From assembly GCF_002953215.1 (NCBI RefSeq), contig NZ_CP026378.1:850540-914539 (forward strand): a stretch of DNA of 64,000 bases. The letters are read 5' to 3'. The notes beneath the pieces were generated by a model that was not told the origin of the DNA, searched no databases, and saw only the letters and a list, made by a program, of their open reading frames with translations. Each line of letters opens with the position of its first letter. Position 1 is the stretch's first letter. Shown piece after piece: positions 9,396 through 19,490 of this stretch. Position numbers and translations under genes: made by a program. The stretch is from Mixta calida. GTDB taxonomy: Bacteria > Pseudomonadota > Gammaproteobacteria > Enterobacterales > Enterobacteriaceae.

Positions 9396-10380
9396 TGACT
9401 TCTTTGATCATAGTGATGGCGAGATTAAGCGCCGTAATAAAGCTTCCCGCATCGGCGTTGCCCTGGCCGGCCAGTTCAAGCGCGGTGCCGTGGTCAACGG
9501 AGGTACGGATAAAAGGCAGGCCAAGGGTGATATTCACCGCGCGGCCGAAGCCCTGGTATTTTAACACCGGCAGGCCCTGATCGTGATACATCGCCAGAAC
9601 GGCGTCAGCATGCTGCAGGTATTTCGGCTGGAACAGCGTATCCGCCGGCAGCGGTCCGGTCAGATTCATGCCCTGCTGACGCAGCTTCTCCAGCGCCGGA
9701 ATGATGGTGTCGATCTCTTCGCGGCCCATATGACCACCTTCGCCCGCATGCGGGTTCAGACCGCAGACCAGAATATGCGGCTGGGCGATGCCGAATTTGC
9801 GCTGTAAATCCTGATACAGAATGCCAATCACTTCATGCAGGCTGGCTTCGGTGATGGCGTCCGAGACCGCTTTCAGCGGCAGATGCGTAGTGGCTAACGC
9901 CACGCGCAGCGTCTCCGTCGCCAGCATCATGACGACGCGATCGCAAGCGGCGCGCTCGGCGAAAAATTCCGTATGGCCGCTGAAGGCGATGCCGGCGTCG
10001 TTAATCACGCCTTTATGCACCGGACCGGTGATCAGCGCGGCGAATTCGCCGCTCAGACAGCCGTCGCAGGCGCGGGCGAGCGTTTCCAGCACGTAACGGC
10101 TGTTGGCGACCTCCAGCTTTCCGGCAGTGACCGGCGCGGCCAGCGCGATCGGCAGCACGGTCAGCGTGCCGGCGCGCTGCGGCTGCGCTGGCGCGTCGGG
10201 CTGATAGTCACGCAGGGAGAGGGGCAGGCCCAACTGCTGCGCCCGCTCGGCGAGCAGCTGCGGCGACGCGCAGACCACCAGTTCAACCGGCCAGTCGCGC
10301 TGCGCCAGTTGAAGGGCGACGTCGGGACCAATCCCGGCGGGTTCGCCGGGAGTGATGACAACACGAGCGTTACTGCGCAT
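9388..10380 (-). CDS. pdxA: 4-hydroxythreonine-4-phosphate dehydrogenase
   Basis: Oxidises 4-phosphohydroxy-L-threonine with NAD(P) in the DXP-dependent route to pyridoxal phosphate. The 330-residue product matches the family: [14 protein letters not shown] at the start, [24 protein letters not shown] and the metal-ligand segments [15 protein letters not shown] and [16 protein letters not shown] chose the ATG at 10380 ([12 protein letters not shown]) over an upstream in-frame start at 10509, because the extra 43 residues would be surA sequence in another frame. It overlaps the surA stop by 11 bases, as in other enterobacteria. Confidence 0.97.
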   Translation of the reverse strand: MRSNARVVITPGEPAGIGPDVALQLAQRDWPVELVVCASPQLLAERAQQLGLPLSLRDYQPDAPAQPQRAGTLTVLPIALAAPVTAGKLEVANSRYVLETLARACDGCLSGEFAALITGPVHKGVINDAGIAFSGHTEFFAERAACDRVVMMLATETLRVALATTHLPLKAVSDAITEASLHEVIGILYQDLQRKFGIAQPHILVCGLNPHAGEGGHMGREEIDTIIPALEKLRQQGMNLTGPLPADTLFQPKYLQHADAVLAMYHDQGLPVLKYQGFGRAVNITLGLPFIRTSVDHGTALELAGQGNADAGSFITALNLAITMIKEVNE

Positions 10381-11665
10381 TGGCGTCCAGAATTTTAACG
10401 TAGGCGCTGGCGCGCTGTTCCTGCATCCAGGTTTGCGCTTCTTCCGCAAACTTACGGTTGAACAGCAGACGATAGGCGCGCTCTTTCTGCGCCGCATCGG
10501 TTTTATCAACCTTGCGCGTATCCAGCAGCTGAATCAGATGCCAGCCGAAAGAGGAGTGCACCGGCTGGCTGGTTTCGCCTTTGCTCAGGCGCAGCAGCGC
10601 ATCGCGGAAGGCGGGATCGTAAATTTCTGGAGAGTTCCAGCCCAGATCGCCGCCCTGGTTGGCGGAACCCGGATCGTCGGAGAACTGTTTCGCTGCTGCG
10701 GCGAAGCTGGTTTTGCCGCTTTTGATGTCATCGGCAATCTGTTGCAGCTTCTGGCGCGCCTGCGCGTCGGTCAGAATCGGCGACGGCTTCAGCAGAATAT
10801 GGCGCGCATGCACTTCCGTTACGGAGATATTCTGGCTCTCACCGCGCAGGTCGTTGACTTTCAGGATATGGAAGCCGACGCCGGAGCGGATCGGACCGAC
10901 GATATCGCCTTTTTTGGCCGTGCTAAGCGCCTGAGCGAACAGTGTCGGCAGCTCTTCAATTTTGCCCCAGCCCATGTTGCCGCCCTGCAGCGCCTGGGAA
11001 TCGGCGGAGTAGGTGACCGCCAGCTTACCGAAATCGGCGCCGCTGTTTAGTTCGCCCATCAGCTGTTTCGCCAGTTTCTCCTGGTCGTCAACCTGCTGTT
11101 GCGTCGGGTTTTCCGGCAGCGGCAGCAGGATATGGCTAATGTTCAGCTCGGTGCCCTGGCTGTTCTGCGCAGCGACCTGTTTCGCCAGCGTGTCCACTTC
11201 CTGCGGCAGGATGGTGACGCGACGACGCACTTCATTGTTGCGCACTTCGGCAATCTGCATCTCTTTGCGGATCTGCTCACGATAGGCGTTATAGTTGACG
11301 CCATCGTAGGCCAGACGGCTGCGCATTTGATCCAGCGACATGCGGTTCTGCGCGGCGATATTGGCAATCGCCTGATCCAGCTGCTGATCGCTAATCTGCA
11401 CGCCCATCTGTTTGCCCATCTGCAGGATGATGTTATCCATCACCAGGCGTTCGACAATCTGGTGGCGCAGCGTGCGGTCGTCCGGCAGTTGCTGTCCAGC
11501 CTGCTGCGCCTGCGCTTTTACCGATTGCATCATGCCGTCAACGTCACTTTCCAGAACGACGCCGTTATTGACCACGGCGGCGACTTTATCAACTACCTGC
11601 GGGGCTGCGATCGCGGTGTTAGCGGCCAGCGCAACACCCAGTATCAGCATTCTCCAGTTCTTCAT
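10370..11665 (-). CDS. surA: Periplasmic chaperone and peptidyl-prolyl isomerase SurA
   Basis: SurA escorts unfolded outer-membrane proteins through the periplasm to the BAM complex. The 431-residue protein has a signal peptide ([20 protein letters not shown], cut before APQ), an N-terminal chaperone domain, two parvulin domains at about residues 173-275 and 284-383 ([12 protein letters not shown] and [12 protein letters not shown]) and a C-terminal helix. It is just downstream of lptD, one of its best-known clients. An intact family member by length (E. coli 428). Confidence 0.97.
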   Translation of the reverse strand: MKNWRMLILGVALAANTAIAAPQVVDKVAAVVNNGVVLESDVDGMMQSVKAQAQQAGQQLPDDRTLRHQIVERLVMDNIILQMGKQMGVQISDQQLDQAIANIAAQNRMSLDQMRSRLAYDGVNYNAYREQIRKEMQIAEVRNNEVRRRVTILPQEVDTLAKQVAAQNSQGTELNISHILLPLPENPTQQQVDDQEKLAKQLMGELNSGADFGKLAVTYSADSQALQGGNMGWGKIEELPTLFAQALSTAKKGDIVGPIRSGVGFHILKVNDLRGESQNISVTEVHARHILLKPSPILTDAQARQKLQQIADDIKSGKTSFAAAAKQFSDDPGSANQGGDLGWNSPEIYDPAFRDALLRLSKGETSQPVHSSFGWHLIQLLDTRKVDKTDAAQKERAYRLLFNRKFAEEAQTWMQEQRASAYVKILDANAQ

Positions 11666-11719
11666 ACGTTTTCCATTTTTCTTTCCGCACTGCGGGTTTG
11701 CCTGTCAAACATTACAACA

Positions 11720-14080
11720 TCAGAAAGCGCGCTGGTAAGGCAGAATGCCCTGACGTAGCATTTGGTTGCTGCCCAGCCCATAGTTCGGACTCAGGCCACG
11801 CAACTCAATGTTGAATGAGATTTGGTTTTCATACTTGCTGTTGTCGTTTTCCCAGCCGTTGATTTTGCGCTCATAACCCACGCGGATAGCGTAGCAGCAG
11901 GAGCTGTACTGCAATCCGACCAGCTGATCGGCAGGCTGTTTTTCCTTGGTGTCGTAGTAGTAAGCGCCTACGATCGCCCAGGAATCAGCGATGGGCCAGC
12001 TGGCTGTCATGCCGACCTGCGAGATGCCATTCTCGTAAATCGTTCTGTTGCTGGCTGAAATTCTGTTGCTCAAGGCGCTGGCCACATATTCCGGACTGCT
12101 GTAACGGTAGTTCAGCTGCACCATGCGGTCGGCGTCGCGGCGATATTCCAGCACCGCGTTGCCCTGCGCAACATTATCCAGACGCGTATCATACTGAACG
12201 CCGCCGCGGACGCCCCAGCGATCGCTGACGCGCCACCAGGTGTCACCGGCCCAAATCAGGCTGCCGGTGTCATCTTCATCGCTGGTGGTGTTCAGCCCGG
12301 TGCGCGACGGGGTAAACGAGTAGATTTGACCTACGGACAGATTAAAACGTTCAACCAGATCGTTATCATAAATACGCGTCGTCAGACCGCTGGCCACCTG
12401 GTTAGCGGAGGCGATGCGATCCAGGCCGCTGTAGGTGCGGTCGCGGAACAGACCGGTGTAGTCGGTTTGCAGCAGCGTGGAGTCATACGCCTGGATATGG
12501 CTCTGATCGCGGTAGGGAATGTAAAGATACTGAACGCGCGGCTCCAGCGTCTGGGTATAGCCTTCCGCCCAGTTCATCGAGCGATCGAACACCATACGGC
12601 CATCGACTTTAAACTGCGGCATCACGCGGTTCACATCTTCTTTTAACTGGTTATTTGGATTTCTGGAGTTGTAATAGTCGACGTCGCTCTGTTGGTAGTG
12701 AGTCGCCAGCAGTTTCGCTTCGGTGTTCAGGCTGCCCCAGTCGTTAGCCAGCGGCAGGTTGATCGTCGGTTCCAGATGCAGGCGCACCGCATCCGGCAAA
12801 TCTTTGTTCACGTTAGTGAACTGCACCGCCTGTGCGTAGAGATGGGTATCGAACGGCCCAACGTCATTTTTGTAGTAGTTAAAGTCAAACTGCGGCTGTG
12901 CGCGGTAAACGTTTCGCGAGCGGTTGGTGTCGAATACCTGGAAGTCTTTGCTGGAGAGCGTGGCGTCCCAGTTGGTATCCGCATAGCCGACGCTGAATTT
13001 CTGCGTGGCGTAGCCGTCGGTAGTGGAGTAGTACTTCGAGTCGAGATCCTGGAAGTAGTAAGGATCGCTGACTTTGGTGTAGTCGGCGTTAAAACGCCAG
13101 TGCTGCTGATAAACGCCGGAGTGACGCCAGAAAAAGAGCCAGCGGTTGGCGTCGCCGCCGTTGGAGTTACGCGCCGCTTCGTCACGTTTGTATTCGTCGT
13201 CGCTCGGCAGATAGTCGAACTCTACCAGACCGGTGCCAGCCTGCGTCAGATAACGGAACTCATTCTGCCATTGCAGGCCGCGCCTGCTCAGATAGTTCGG
13301 CGTAATGGTGGCGTCCATCTGCGGCGCGATGTTCCAGTAATAGGGCAGCGCGAACTGGAAGCCGTCATTATTGCTGTATTTCGCGTTCGGGATCAGGAAG
13401 CCAGAGCGGCGGCGATCGCCGATCGGTAGCTGCAGATAAGGACTGTAGAAGACCGGTACCGGGCCAAGTTTAAAGCGCGCGTTCCAGATCTCCGCTACCT
13501 GTTCCTCACGATCCTGAATCACCTGCGAGCCGACCACGCTCCAGCTGTTGCTGCCGGGCAGGCATGACGTAAAGGTGCCGTTTTCCAGAATGGTGTAGCG
13601 GTTGTTGCCGCGCAGCTTCATCTGATCGGCGGTGCCGCGGCCCTGACGTCCTACCATCTGGTAGTCACCGTTCCAGACGTTGGTGTCTTTCGTGTTCAGG
13701 TTTGACCAGGCTTTCGGGCCTTTCAGGATGACCTGGTTGTCGTCATAGTGCACATTACCCAGCGCATCGACGGTACGGACCGGCGCGGTCTGGCCCGGCT
13801 GCTGGCGTTGATGCAGCTGCACTTCGTCAGAACGTAGACGGCTGTTGCCCTGCTGAATGTCGACTTTGCCGGTAAATACCGCGTCGTCAGGGTAGTTACC
13901 CCTGGCGTTATCAGAATGTATCGTTACCGGCAGTTGATTCGCGTCGCCCTGCACCAGGGGACGGTTATAACTTGGTACGCCCAGCATACACTGCGACATC
14001 AGATCGTCGGCGAGGGAGTGCTGACTGTAAAGCGCTGCGCCAATCATCGTGGCCAGCAGTGTGGGTATACGTTTTTTCAT
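11720..14080 (-). CDS. lptD: LPS-assembly outer-membrane protein LptD
   Basis: LptD forms the outer-membrane barrel that, plugged by LptE, inserts lipopolysaccharide into the outer leaflet. The 786-residue product starts at the ATG at 14080 ([20 protein letters not shown]), a signal peptide; an in-frame ATG at 14116 would put an odd hydrophilic extension before it. The jellyroll domain and the barrel follow. The four cysteines needed for the two long-range disulfides are present: MSQCMLG and FTSCLPG near the N-terminus and the CC pair in [14 protein letters not shown]. It is the first gene of the operon through apaH. Confidence 0.97.
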   Translation of the reverse strand: MKKRIPTLLATMIGAALYSQHSLADDLMSQCMLGVPSYNRPLVQGDANQLPVTIHSDNARGNYPDDAVFTGKVDIQQGNSRLRSDEVQLHQRQQPGQTAPVRTVDALGNVHYDDNQVILKGPKAWSNLNTKDTNVWNGDYQMVGRQGRGTADQMKLRGNNRYTILENGTFTSCLPGSNSWSVVGSQVIQDREEQVAEIWNARFKLGPVPVFYSPYLQLPIGDRRRSGFLIPNAKYSNNDGFQFALPYYWNIAPQMDATITPNYLSRRGLQWQNEFRYLTQAGTGLVEFDYLPSDDEYKRDEAARNSNGGDANRWLFFWRHSGVYQQHWRFNADYTKVSDPYYFQDLDSKYYSTTDGYATQKFSVGYADTNWDATLSSKDFQVFDTNRSRNVYRAQPQFDFNYYKNDVGPFDTHLYAQAVQFTNVNKDLPDAVRLHLEPTINLPLANDWGSLNTEAKLLATHYQQSDVDYYNSRNPNNQLKEDVNRVMPQFKVDGRMVFDRSMNWAEGYTQTLEPRVQYLYIPYRDQSHIQAYDSTLLQTDYTGLFRDRTYSGLDRIASANQVASGLTTRIYDNDLVERFNLSVGQIYSFTPSRTGLNTTSDEDDTGSLIWAGDTWWRVSDRWGVRGGVQYDTRLDNVAQGNAVLEYRRDADRMVQLNYRYSSPEYVASALSNRISASNRTIYENGISQVGMTASWPIADSWAIVGAYYYDTKEKQPADQLVGLQYSSCCYAIRVGYERKINGWENDNSKYENQISFNIELRGLSPNYGLGSNQMLRQGILPYQRAF

Positions 14081-14262
14081 ACGCGGTATCGAGAATTCCG
14101 TAATTACTGGCATCATGCCGACAAAACGGTCAGAGACTAACGTACTGAACTGCGTTGCGCCAGTGTTAATCCTTGCCTGTCCGCGTTGCCGTTAGGCAGT
14201 GAGATAAATGACAGGTATGATAATGCAATTTTTATTCTTCGGCATGGCGAATTGAGGAGTAT

Positions 14263-15087
14263 ATGCGCTATTGGGGAAAAGTAATTGGTCTGGTGCTGGG
14301 ATTGCTTTCCGGCGCAGGCTTTTGGGGACTGGTGATTGGTCTGCTGCTCGGCCATCTGGTCGATAAAATTCGCGAAACGCAGAGCAGGGCATATTTTTCC
14401 AATAATCAGACCCGACAGACAATTTTTTTCCGCACCACTTTTCAGGTGATGGGACATTTAAGCAAGGCAAAAGGGCGCGTCACCGAAGCGGATATTCAGA
14501 TCGCCTCGTTGCAGATGGATCGCATGCAGCTGCACGGCGCGGCGCGTACGCAGGCGCAGCAGGCGTTTCGTGAAGGCAAGCAGAGCGATTATCCGTTGCG
14601 TAACAAACTACGCGAGCTGCGCAGCGCCTGTTTTGGCCGTTTCGATTTGATTCGGATGTTTCTGGAAATCCAGATTCAGGCGGCGTTTGCCGACGGTTTG
14701 CTGCATCCCAATGAGCGTCAGGTGTTGTATGTGATCGCGGAAGAATTAGGGATTTCACGCGTGCAGTTCGAACAGTTCTTGCGGATGATGGAAGGCGGAC
14801 AGCAGTTTGGCGGCGATCGCGCCTGGAGCGGCGCGTCGCAGGGCGGCCCGCGTTACGGCGCGCAGCAGGGGCCGACGCTGGAGGCTGCCTACAAGGTTCT
14901 GGGCGTGAAGCCAACCGATGACTATATGACGATTAAGCGCGCCTGGCGCAAGCTGATGGCGGAGCACCATCCCGATAAGCTGGTGGCGAAAGGTTTGCCG
15001 CCAGAGATGATGGAAATGGCGAAGCAGAAGGCGCAGGAGATTCAGGCGGCCTGGGATCTGATCCGCAAAGAGCGAAAATTTAAGTAG
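14263..15087 (+). CDS. djlA: Membrane-anchored DnaJ-like co-chaperone DjlA
   Basis: Inner-membrane type III J-protein that stimulates DnaK and influences capsule regulation through the Rcs pathway in E. coli. The 274-residue protein begins with one transmembrane segment rich in glycine and leucine ([26 protein letters not shown]), has a central TerB-like domain ([31 protein letters not shown]) and ends in a J domain with the HPD motif in [12 protein letters not shown]. Divergent from lptD with about 180 bases between. Start: ATG at 14263 preceded by TGAGGAG. Confidence 0.95.
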   Translation: MRYWGKVIGLVLGLLSGAGFWGLVIGLLLGHLVDKIRETQSRAYFSNNQTRQTIFFRTTFQVMGHLSKAKGRVTEADIQIASLQMDRMQLHGAARTQAQQAFREGKQSDYPLRNKLRELRSACFGRFDLIRMFLEIQIQAAFADGLLHPNERQVLYVIAEELGISRVQFEQFLRMMEGGQQFGGDRAWSGASQGGPRYGAQQGPTLEAAYKVLGVKPTDDYMTIKRAWRKLMAEHHPDKLVAKGLPPEMMEMAKQKAQEIQAAWDLIRKERKFK

Positions 15088-15088
15088 T

Positions 15089-15154
15089 TTTGGTGCCGGT
15101 TTGCTGGGGCTTTGGTGCCGGTTTGCTGGGGCTTTGGTGCCGGTTTGCTGAAGG
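15089..15154. repeat. Tandem repeat, three 22-base units
   Basis: The unit TTTGGTGCCGGTTTGCTGGG plus GC occurs perfectly at 15089-15110 and 15111-15132; a third copy at 15133-15154 keeps the first 18 bases. It begins two bases after the djlA stop codon. A fourth partial echo (GTGCCGGTCAG) follows. Confidence 0.9.
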
Positions 15155-15168
15155 CCTCCGTGCCGGTC

Positions 15169-15276
15169 AGAAGAGAGGCTGGCCGTTCGGCGGGACGGCA
15201 TGCACCCATCCCTGGGGCCTCCGCCCGCGCCTTCCCTGGCGCGGGAGGCCCGCCTCTTCGGCCAGCCCCTCTTCTT
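15169..15276. repeat. Palindromic intergenic repeat element, copy 1
   Basis: Imperfect terminal inverted repeats (AGAAGAGAGGCTGGCCG at 15169-15185; CGGCCAGCCCCTCTTCTT at 15259-15276) flank a core reading CCATCCCTGG, CTCCGC, then TTCCCTGGCGCG. The same core occurs in opposite orientation in the element at 15473-15570, so the two are copies of one family. It has no coding capacity; a non-autonomous mobile or REP-like element is likely. Confidence 0.7.
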
Positions 15277-15472
15277 CCCCTGATAGTGTGCTTTAAATTC
15301 CAACAACCGGGAAAATGCTGAATCGCTCCCGTTTCAGAACGTTATCTATACGCTTTCAGTCACTGAGGTGCAGGATAAAGTGATAAGCAAGCGATACGGC
15401 ATTTTCAAAAGGAAAATCGGCATCGCTAAAGTTGAAGAGCGGCAAGCAGATTGGCACAAAACGAAAGGAAGT

Positions 15473-15570
15473 AACAGGCAGGCCGTGCAGTAAAGCCTTC
15501 GCGTCAGGGATGACGCGGCGGAGTCTCCAGGGATGGATTGACGACGTCTTTACGGAGCGGCCTGCCTGTT
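15473..15570. repeat. Palindromic intergenic repeat element, copy 2 (inverted relative to copy 1)
   Basis: Perfect 13-base terminal inverted repeats (AACAGGCAGGCCG / CGGCCTGCCTGTT), extended imperfectly by about ten bases on the inside (TAAAG / CTTTA), flank a core. Read on the minus strand this core gives CCATCCCTGG, CTCCGC and ATCCCTGACGCG, aligning with copy 1. Total about 98 bases. Confidence 0.7.
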
Positions 15571-15620
15571 GCTGACGGCGCAGGACGGGCGTCAACCTCG
15601 CGACCGCCGCGTCATCACCC

Positions 15621-15692
15621 ACGTTAACGCCCACTCAGCCCGCCGCGACACCGTCTACGTTAAAGCCCACTCAGCCTGCCACGACATCATCT
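15621..15692. repeat. Two imperfect 36-base tandem units
   Basis: Two adjacent 36-base units starting ACGTTAACGCCCACTCAGCC (15621) and ACGTTAAAGCCCACTCAGCC (15657) differ at about five positions. A third unit starting at 15693 is recognisable only in its first part. The period is a multiple of three, so it could be a relic of a coding repeat, but no credible gene spans it. Confidence 0.65.
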
Positions 15693-15757
15693 ACGTTGAA
15701 AGCCCGCAGTCCGCTGCAATATCGCCACCCCAGCGTCAACGCGCTCGCCGCAGGCCG

Positions 15758-16411
15758 TTAAAAATCGGCGGGCTGGCGGAACGTCATGCGGTTGCCGAAG
15801 GCAGGATGGGTAATCGTCAGCGACTCGGCGTGAAGTTGCAGACGCGGCGCTAACGCCTGCGCCGTCTCATGCGCATAAAAGCGGTCGCCCAGAATCGGAT
15901 GGCCCAGCGCCTGCATATGCACGCGCAGCTGATGCGAACGGCCGGTAATCGGCTTCAGCTGCACGCGAGCAGAGTTATCCGCTGCCCGCTCCAGTACCTG
16001 ATACTCCGTTTGCGCCGACTTTCCGGTCTCAAAGCAGACCTTCTGCTTCGGGCGATTCGGCCAGTCGCAAATCAGCGGCAAATCCACCAGTCCCTCATCC
16101 TTATCGGGATGGCCCCAGATACGCGCCACATAGCTTTTTTCCGGCTCGCGTTCGCGGAACTGGCGCTTCAGCTCGCGTTCGGCCGCCTTCGTCAAGGCCA
16201 CCACCAGCACGCCACTGGTGGCCATATCAAGGCGGTGCACCGATTCAGCCTGTGGAAAGTCACGCTGAACGCGCGTCATCACGCTGTCTTTATGCTCCTC
16301 AAGACGGCCCGGCACGGACAATAACCCGCTCGGCTTATTGACCACCATGATGTGATCGTCCTGATACAAAATATGCAGCCAGGGCTCCAGCGGCGGGTTA
16401 TAGGGTTCCAT
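15758..16411 (-). CDS. rluA: Dual-specificity rRNA/tRNA pseudouridine synthase RluA
   Basis: Makes pseudouridine 746 in 23S rRNA and position 32 in several tRNAs. The 217-residue product shows the RluA-family catalytic motif ESVHRLDMATSGVLVVAL with the active-site Asp, the early DDHIMVVNKPSGLLSVPGR and the late PITGRSHQLRVHMQALGHPILGDRFYA. It lies 20 bases downstream of rapA on the same strand, as in E. coli, so the two are probably cotranscribed. Confidence 0.96.
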   Translation of the reverse strand: MEPYNPPLEPWLHILYQDDHIMVVNKPSGLLSVPGRLEEHKDSVMTRVQRDFPQAESVHRLDMATSGVLVVALTKAAERELKRQFREREPEKSYVARIWGHPDKDEGLVDLPLICDWPNRPKQKVCFETGKSAQTEYQVLERAADNSARVQLKPITGRSHQLRVHMQALGHPILGDRFYAHETAQALAPRLQLHAESLTITHPAFGNRMTFRQPADF

Positions 16412-16431
16412 CGTCTGCGTCTCCGGTTCGC

Positions 16432-19335
16432 TTACTGATGAGAGACGACGATCAGGCGCAGCGCGTCCAGACGCCAGCCGGCATCATTCAGGCTGGCCAG
16501 TACCTCGCTGCGGTTGCTCTCCAGCGCGGCGATCTCATCTTCACGGATATTTGGGTTCACCGCCTTCAGCGCTTCCAGACGCTCTAGCTCAGCGCTCAGC
16601 TTTTCATCCGCCTCGGCGCGCGCCGCGTCGATCAGCTTACGCGCCGCTTCCGCCGCCTGCGGCTCCGCCAGCTGCAAAATCGCATGCACATCCTGTTGCA
16701 CCGCGTTCACCAGCTTGCTGCCGTTATGGCGGTTCACCGCGTTCAGCTGACGGTTAAAGCTCTCAAATTCCACCTTGTCGGCCAGATTGACGCCTTTGCG
16801 ATCCACCAGCAGACGCACCGGCGTTGGCGGCAGAAAGCGGGTCAATTGCAGATGTTTCGGCGCCTGCGCCTCCACCACGTAAATCAGCTCGATCAGCAGC
16901 GTGCCGACCGGCAGCGCCTTGTTTTTTAACAGTGAAAGGGCACAGCTGCCGGTATCGCCTGACAGGATCAGATCGAGACCGTTGCGAATGATCGGGTGTT
17001 CCCAGGTCACATACTGCGCATCTTCACGCGCCAGCGCCTGATCGCGATCGAAGGTGATGGTGCAGCCTTCTTCCGGCAGGCCGGGGAAATCGGGCACCAG
17101 CATATGATCGGACGGCGTCAGCACAATCAGGTTATCGCTGCGATCTTCCTGGTTGATGCCGATAATATCGAACAGGTTAAGGGCGAAGTTGACCAGCTCG
17201 ATATTGTTATCCTGACGGCTAATCTCTTCCGCCAGCGCCTGGGCTTTCTCGCCGCCGTTGGAATGCAGCTCCAGCAGACGGTCGCGGCCCTGCTCCAGCT
17301 GCGCGCGCAGCGCATCGTGCTGCTGACGGCATTCAGCGATAAACGCGTCCAGCCCTTCGCTGTTTTCCGGCGCGGCCAGATAGCCGATCAATTGATCGTG
17401 CACCCGATCGTAAACCGTGCGTCCTGTCGGGCAGGTATGCTCGAACGCATCCAGCCCTTCGTGATACCAGCGCACCAGCACCGACTGCGCTGTTTTCTCC
17501 AGATAAGGCACCATGATCTGAATATCGCGCGTCTGACCGATACGGTCGAGGCGGCCGATACGCTGCTCCAGCAGATCGGGGTTGAACGGCAGATCGAACA
17601 TTACCAGCCGGTTGGCGAACTGGAAGTTGCGTCCTTCGGAACCGATTTCTGAACAGAGCAGCACCTGCGCGCCATCCTCTTCCGAAGCGAACCAGGCGGC
17701 GGCGCGGTCGCGATCGATAATCGACAGCCCTTCATGGAATACCGCGGCGCGAATGCCTTCACGCTCGCGCAGCACCTGCTCCAGCTGTAGCGCGGTCGCC
17801 GCTTTGGCGCAGATCACCAGCACTTTTTCTTTGCGGTTGCTGGTCAGATAGCCCATCAGCCATTCAACGCGCGGATCGAAGTTCCACCAGGTGCCGCTGT
17901 CGCCCTCAAACTCCTGATAAATCTGCTCCGGGTAGAGCATATCGTGCGCGCGCTCCTCGGCGGATTTACGTGCCGCCATGATGCCGGAAACCTTGATCGC
18001 GGTCTGATACTGCGTCGGCAGCGGCAGACGGATCTGATGCAGTTCGCGATGCGGGAAGCCCTTCACGCCGTTACGGGTGTTGCGGAACAGCACGCGGCTG
18101 GTGCCGTGACGATCCATCAGCATGCGAATCAACTCTTCGCGCGCCGCCTGCCTGCCGTCGCTCTTGCCGTTGGCGGTTTGCAGCAGCGGTTCGATATCCT
18201 GCTCGCCGATAAGATCGCTCAGCAGATTCATCTCGGCGCTGGTGATGCTTTTGTCTTCCAGCAGCATGGCGACCGCATCGGCGACCGGGCGATAATTCTC
18301 CTGCTCGGCGACGAACTGCTCAAAATCGTGGAACCGATCCGGATCGAGCAGGCGCAGGCGCGCGAAGTGGCTCTCCATGCCGAGCTGCTCCGGCGTCGCC
18401 GTCAACAGCAGCACGCCGGGGATCTGCTCCGCCAACTGTTCGATAACCTGATATTCGCGGCTCGGCTCGCCTTCGCTCCAGGCGAGATGATGCGCTTCGT
18501 CTACGACCAGCAGATCCCACTCCGCGTCCGCCAGCTGCTGTAAACGCTGTTTGTTGCGACGCACGAAATCGAGCGAGCAAATCACCAGTTGCTCGGTATC
18601 GAACGGATTGTCGCTGTCGTGCTGCGCTTCGGCGTAGCGCGCGTCGTCAAACAGCGAGAAACGCAGGTTAAAGCGACGCAGCATTTCCACCAGCCACTGA
18701 TGCTGCAGAGTTTCCGGCACAACGATCAGCACGCGATCGGCGCGGCCGGCCAGCAGCTGCTGATGAATAATCATCCCGGCTTCGATAGTTTTGCCGAGGC
18801 CCACCTCATCCGCCAGCAGCACGCGCGGCGCGTGACGGCGGCCCACATCGTGGGCGATATGCAGCTGGTGCGGGATCAGGTTGGTGCGCATGCCGCGCAG
18901 ACCGCTGACAGAGAGACGATACTGCTCGCTCTGGTAACGGCGCGCGCGAAAGCGCAGGGCGAAGCGATCCATGCGGTCAAGCTGACCGGCGAACAGACGG
19001 TCCTGTGGCTTGCTGAACACCAGTTTGCTGTCGAGCAGCACTTCGCGCATTTCCATCGGCTCCTGAGTATCCAGACGGGTGCCGATATAGGTTACCAGGC
19101 CATTATCATTGCGTACTTCAGCGACTTCCAGCTGCCAGCCTTCATGGCTGGTGACGGTATCGCCGGGATTGAAGATCACACGGGTAATGGGAGAATCATT
19201 TCGGGCATAGAGACGGTTTTCACCGGTAGCAGGAAAAAGCAGAGTAACCATACGGGCATCCAGGGCAACCACAGTTCCCAGTCCCAGTTCGCTTTCCGTG
19301 TCGCTGATCCAGCGTTGACCAAGTGTAAAAGGCAT
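16432..19335 (-). CDS. rapA: RNA polymerase-associated Swi2/Snf2 ATPase RapA
   Basis: RapA (HepA) binds RNA polymerase and recycles stalled or post-termination complexes. The 967-residue protein has N-terminal Tudor-like domains, the helicase motif [14 protein letters not shown], the DEAH box [10 protein letters not shown], motif [12 protein letters not shown], and in the second RecA lobe [13 protein letters not shown] and [11 protein letters not shown]. The C-terminal third is the RapA-specific region. Length matches E. coli (968). Confidence 0.97.
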   Translation of the reverse strand: MPFTLGQRWISDTESELGLGTVVALDARMVTLLFPATGENRLYARNDSPITRVIFNPGDTVTSHEGWQLEVAEVRNDNGLVTYIGTRLDTQEPMEMREVLLDSKLVFSKPQDRLFAGQLDRMDRFALRFRARRYQSEQYRLSVSGLRGMRTNLIPHQLHIAHDVGRRHAPRVLLADEVGLGKTIEAGMIIHQQLLAGRADRVLIVVPETLQHQWLVEMLRRFNLRFSLFDDARYAEAQHDSDNPFDTEQLVICSLDFVRRNKQRLQQLADAEWDLLVVDEAHHLAWSEGEPSREYQVIEQLAEQIPGVLLLTATPEQLGMESHFARLRLLDPDRFHDFEQFVAEQENYRPVADAVAMLLEDKSITSAEMNLLSDLIGEQDIEPLLQTANGKSDGRQAAREELIRMLMDRHGTSRVLFRNTRNGVKGFPHRELHQIRLPLPTQYQTAIKVSGIMAARKSAEERAHDMLYPEQIYQEFEGDSGTWWNFDPRVEWLMGYLTSNRKEKVLVICAKAATALQLEQVLREREGIRAAVFHEGLSIIDRDRAAAWFASEEDGAQVLLCSEIGSEGRNFQFANRLVMFDLPFNPDLLEQRIGRLDRIGQTRDIQIMVPYLEKTAQSVLVRWYHEGLDAFEHTCPTGRTVYDRVHDQLIGYLAAPENSEGLDAFIAECRQQHDALRAQLEQGRDRLLELHSNGGEKAQALAEEISRQDNNIELVNFALNLFDIIGINQEDRSDNLIVLTPSDHMLVPDFPGLPEEGCTITFDRDQALAREDAQYVTWEHPIIRNGLDLILSGDTGSCALSLLKNKALPVGTLLIELIYVVEAQAPKHLQLTRFLPPTPVRLLVDRKGVNLADKVEFESFNRQLNAVNRHNGSKLVNAVQQDVHAILQLAEPQAAEAARKLIDAARAEADEKLSAELERLEALKAVNPNIREDEIAALESNRSEVLASLNDAGWRLDALRLIVVSHQ

Positions 19336-19490
19336 AGATGTTTAGCTCGCGATTCTCGTAATAACAGGTGTCATGCTCCCGCCCGGACAATAGCGTTGCG
19401 GCCAGGCAATAAACATGTCTGGCTAAGGCCCAGGAGCGGTGAATTCAGGAAGGGCGCTATGGTACTGGAAGGTAACGCGTTCGTCACCTG

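Noticed and set aside
10381..10509. N-terminal extension of pdxA
   Set aside because: The extra 43 codons are surA in another frame and have no counterpart in PdxA.
15090..15321. Plus-strand frames across the tandem repeat and first palindromic element
   Set aside because: They consist of repeat DNA, differ by frame shifts of a 22-base unit and have no ribosome site.
15621..15692. 36-base repeats considered as a CRISPR array
   Set aside because: The units are directly adjacent with no spacers.
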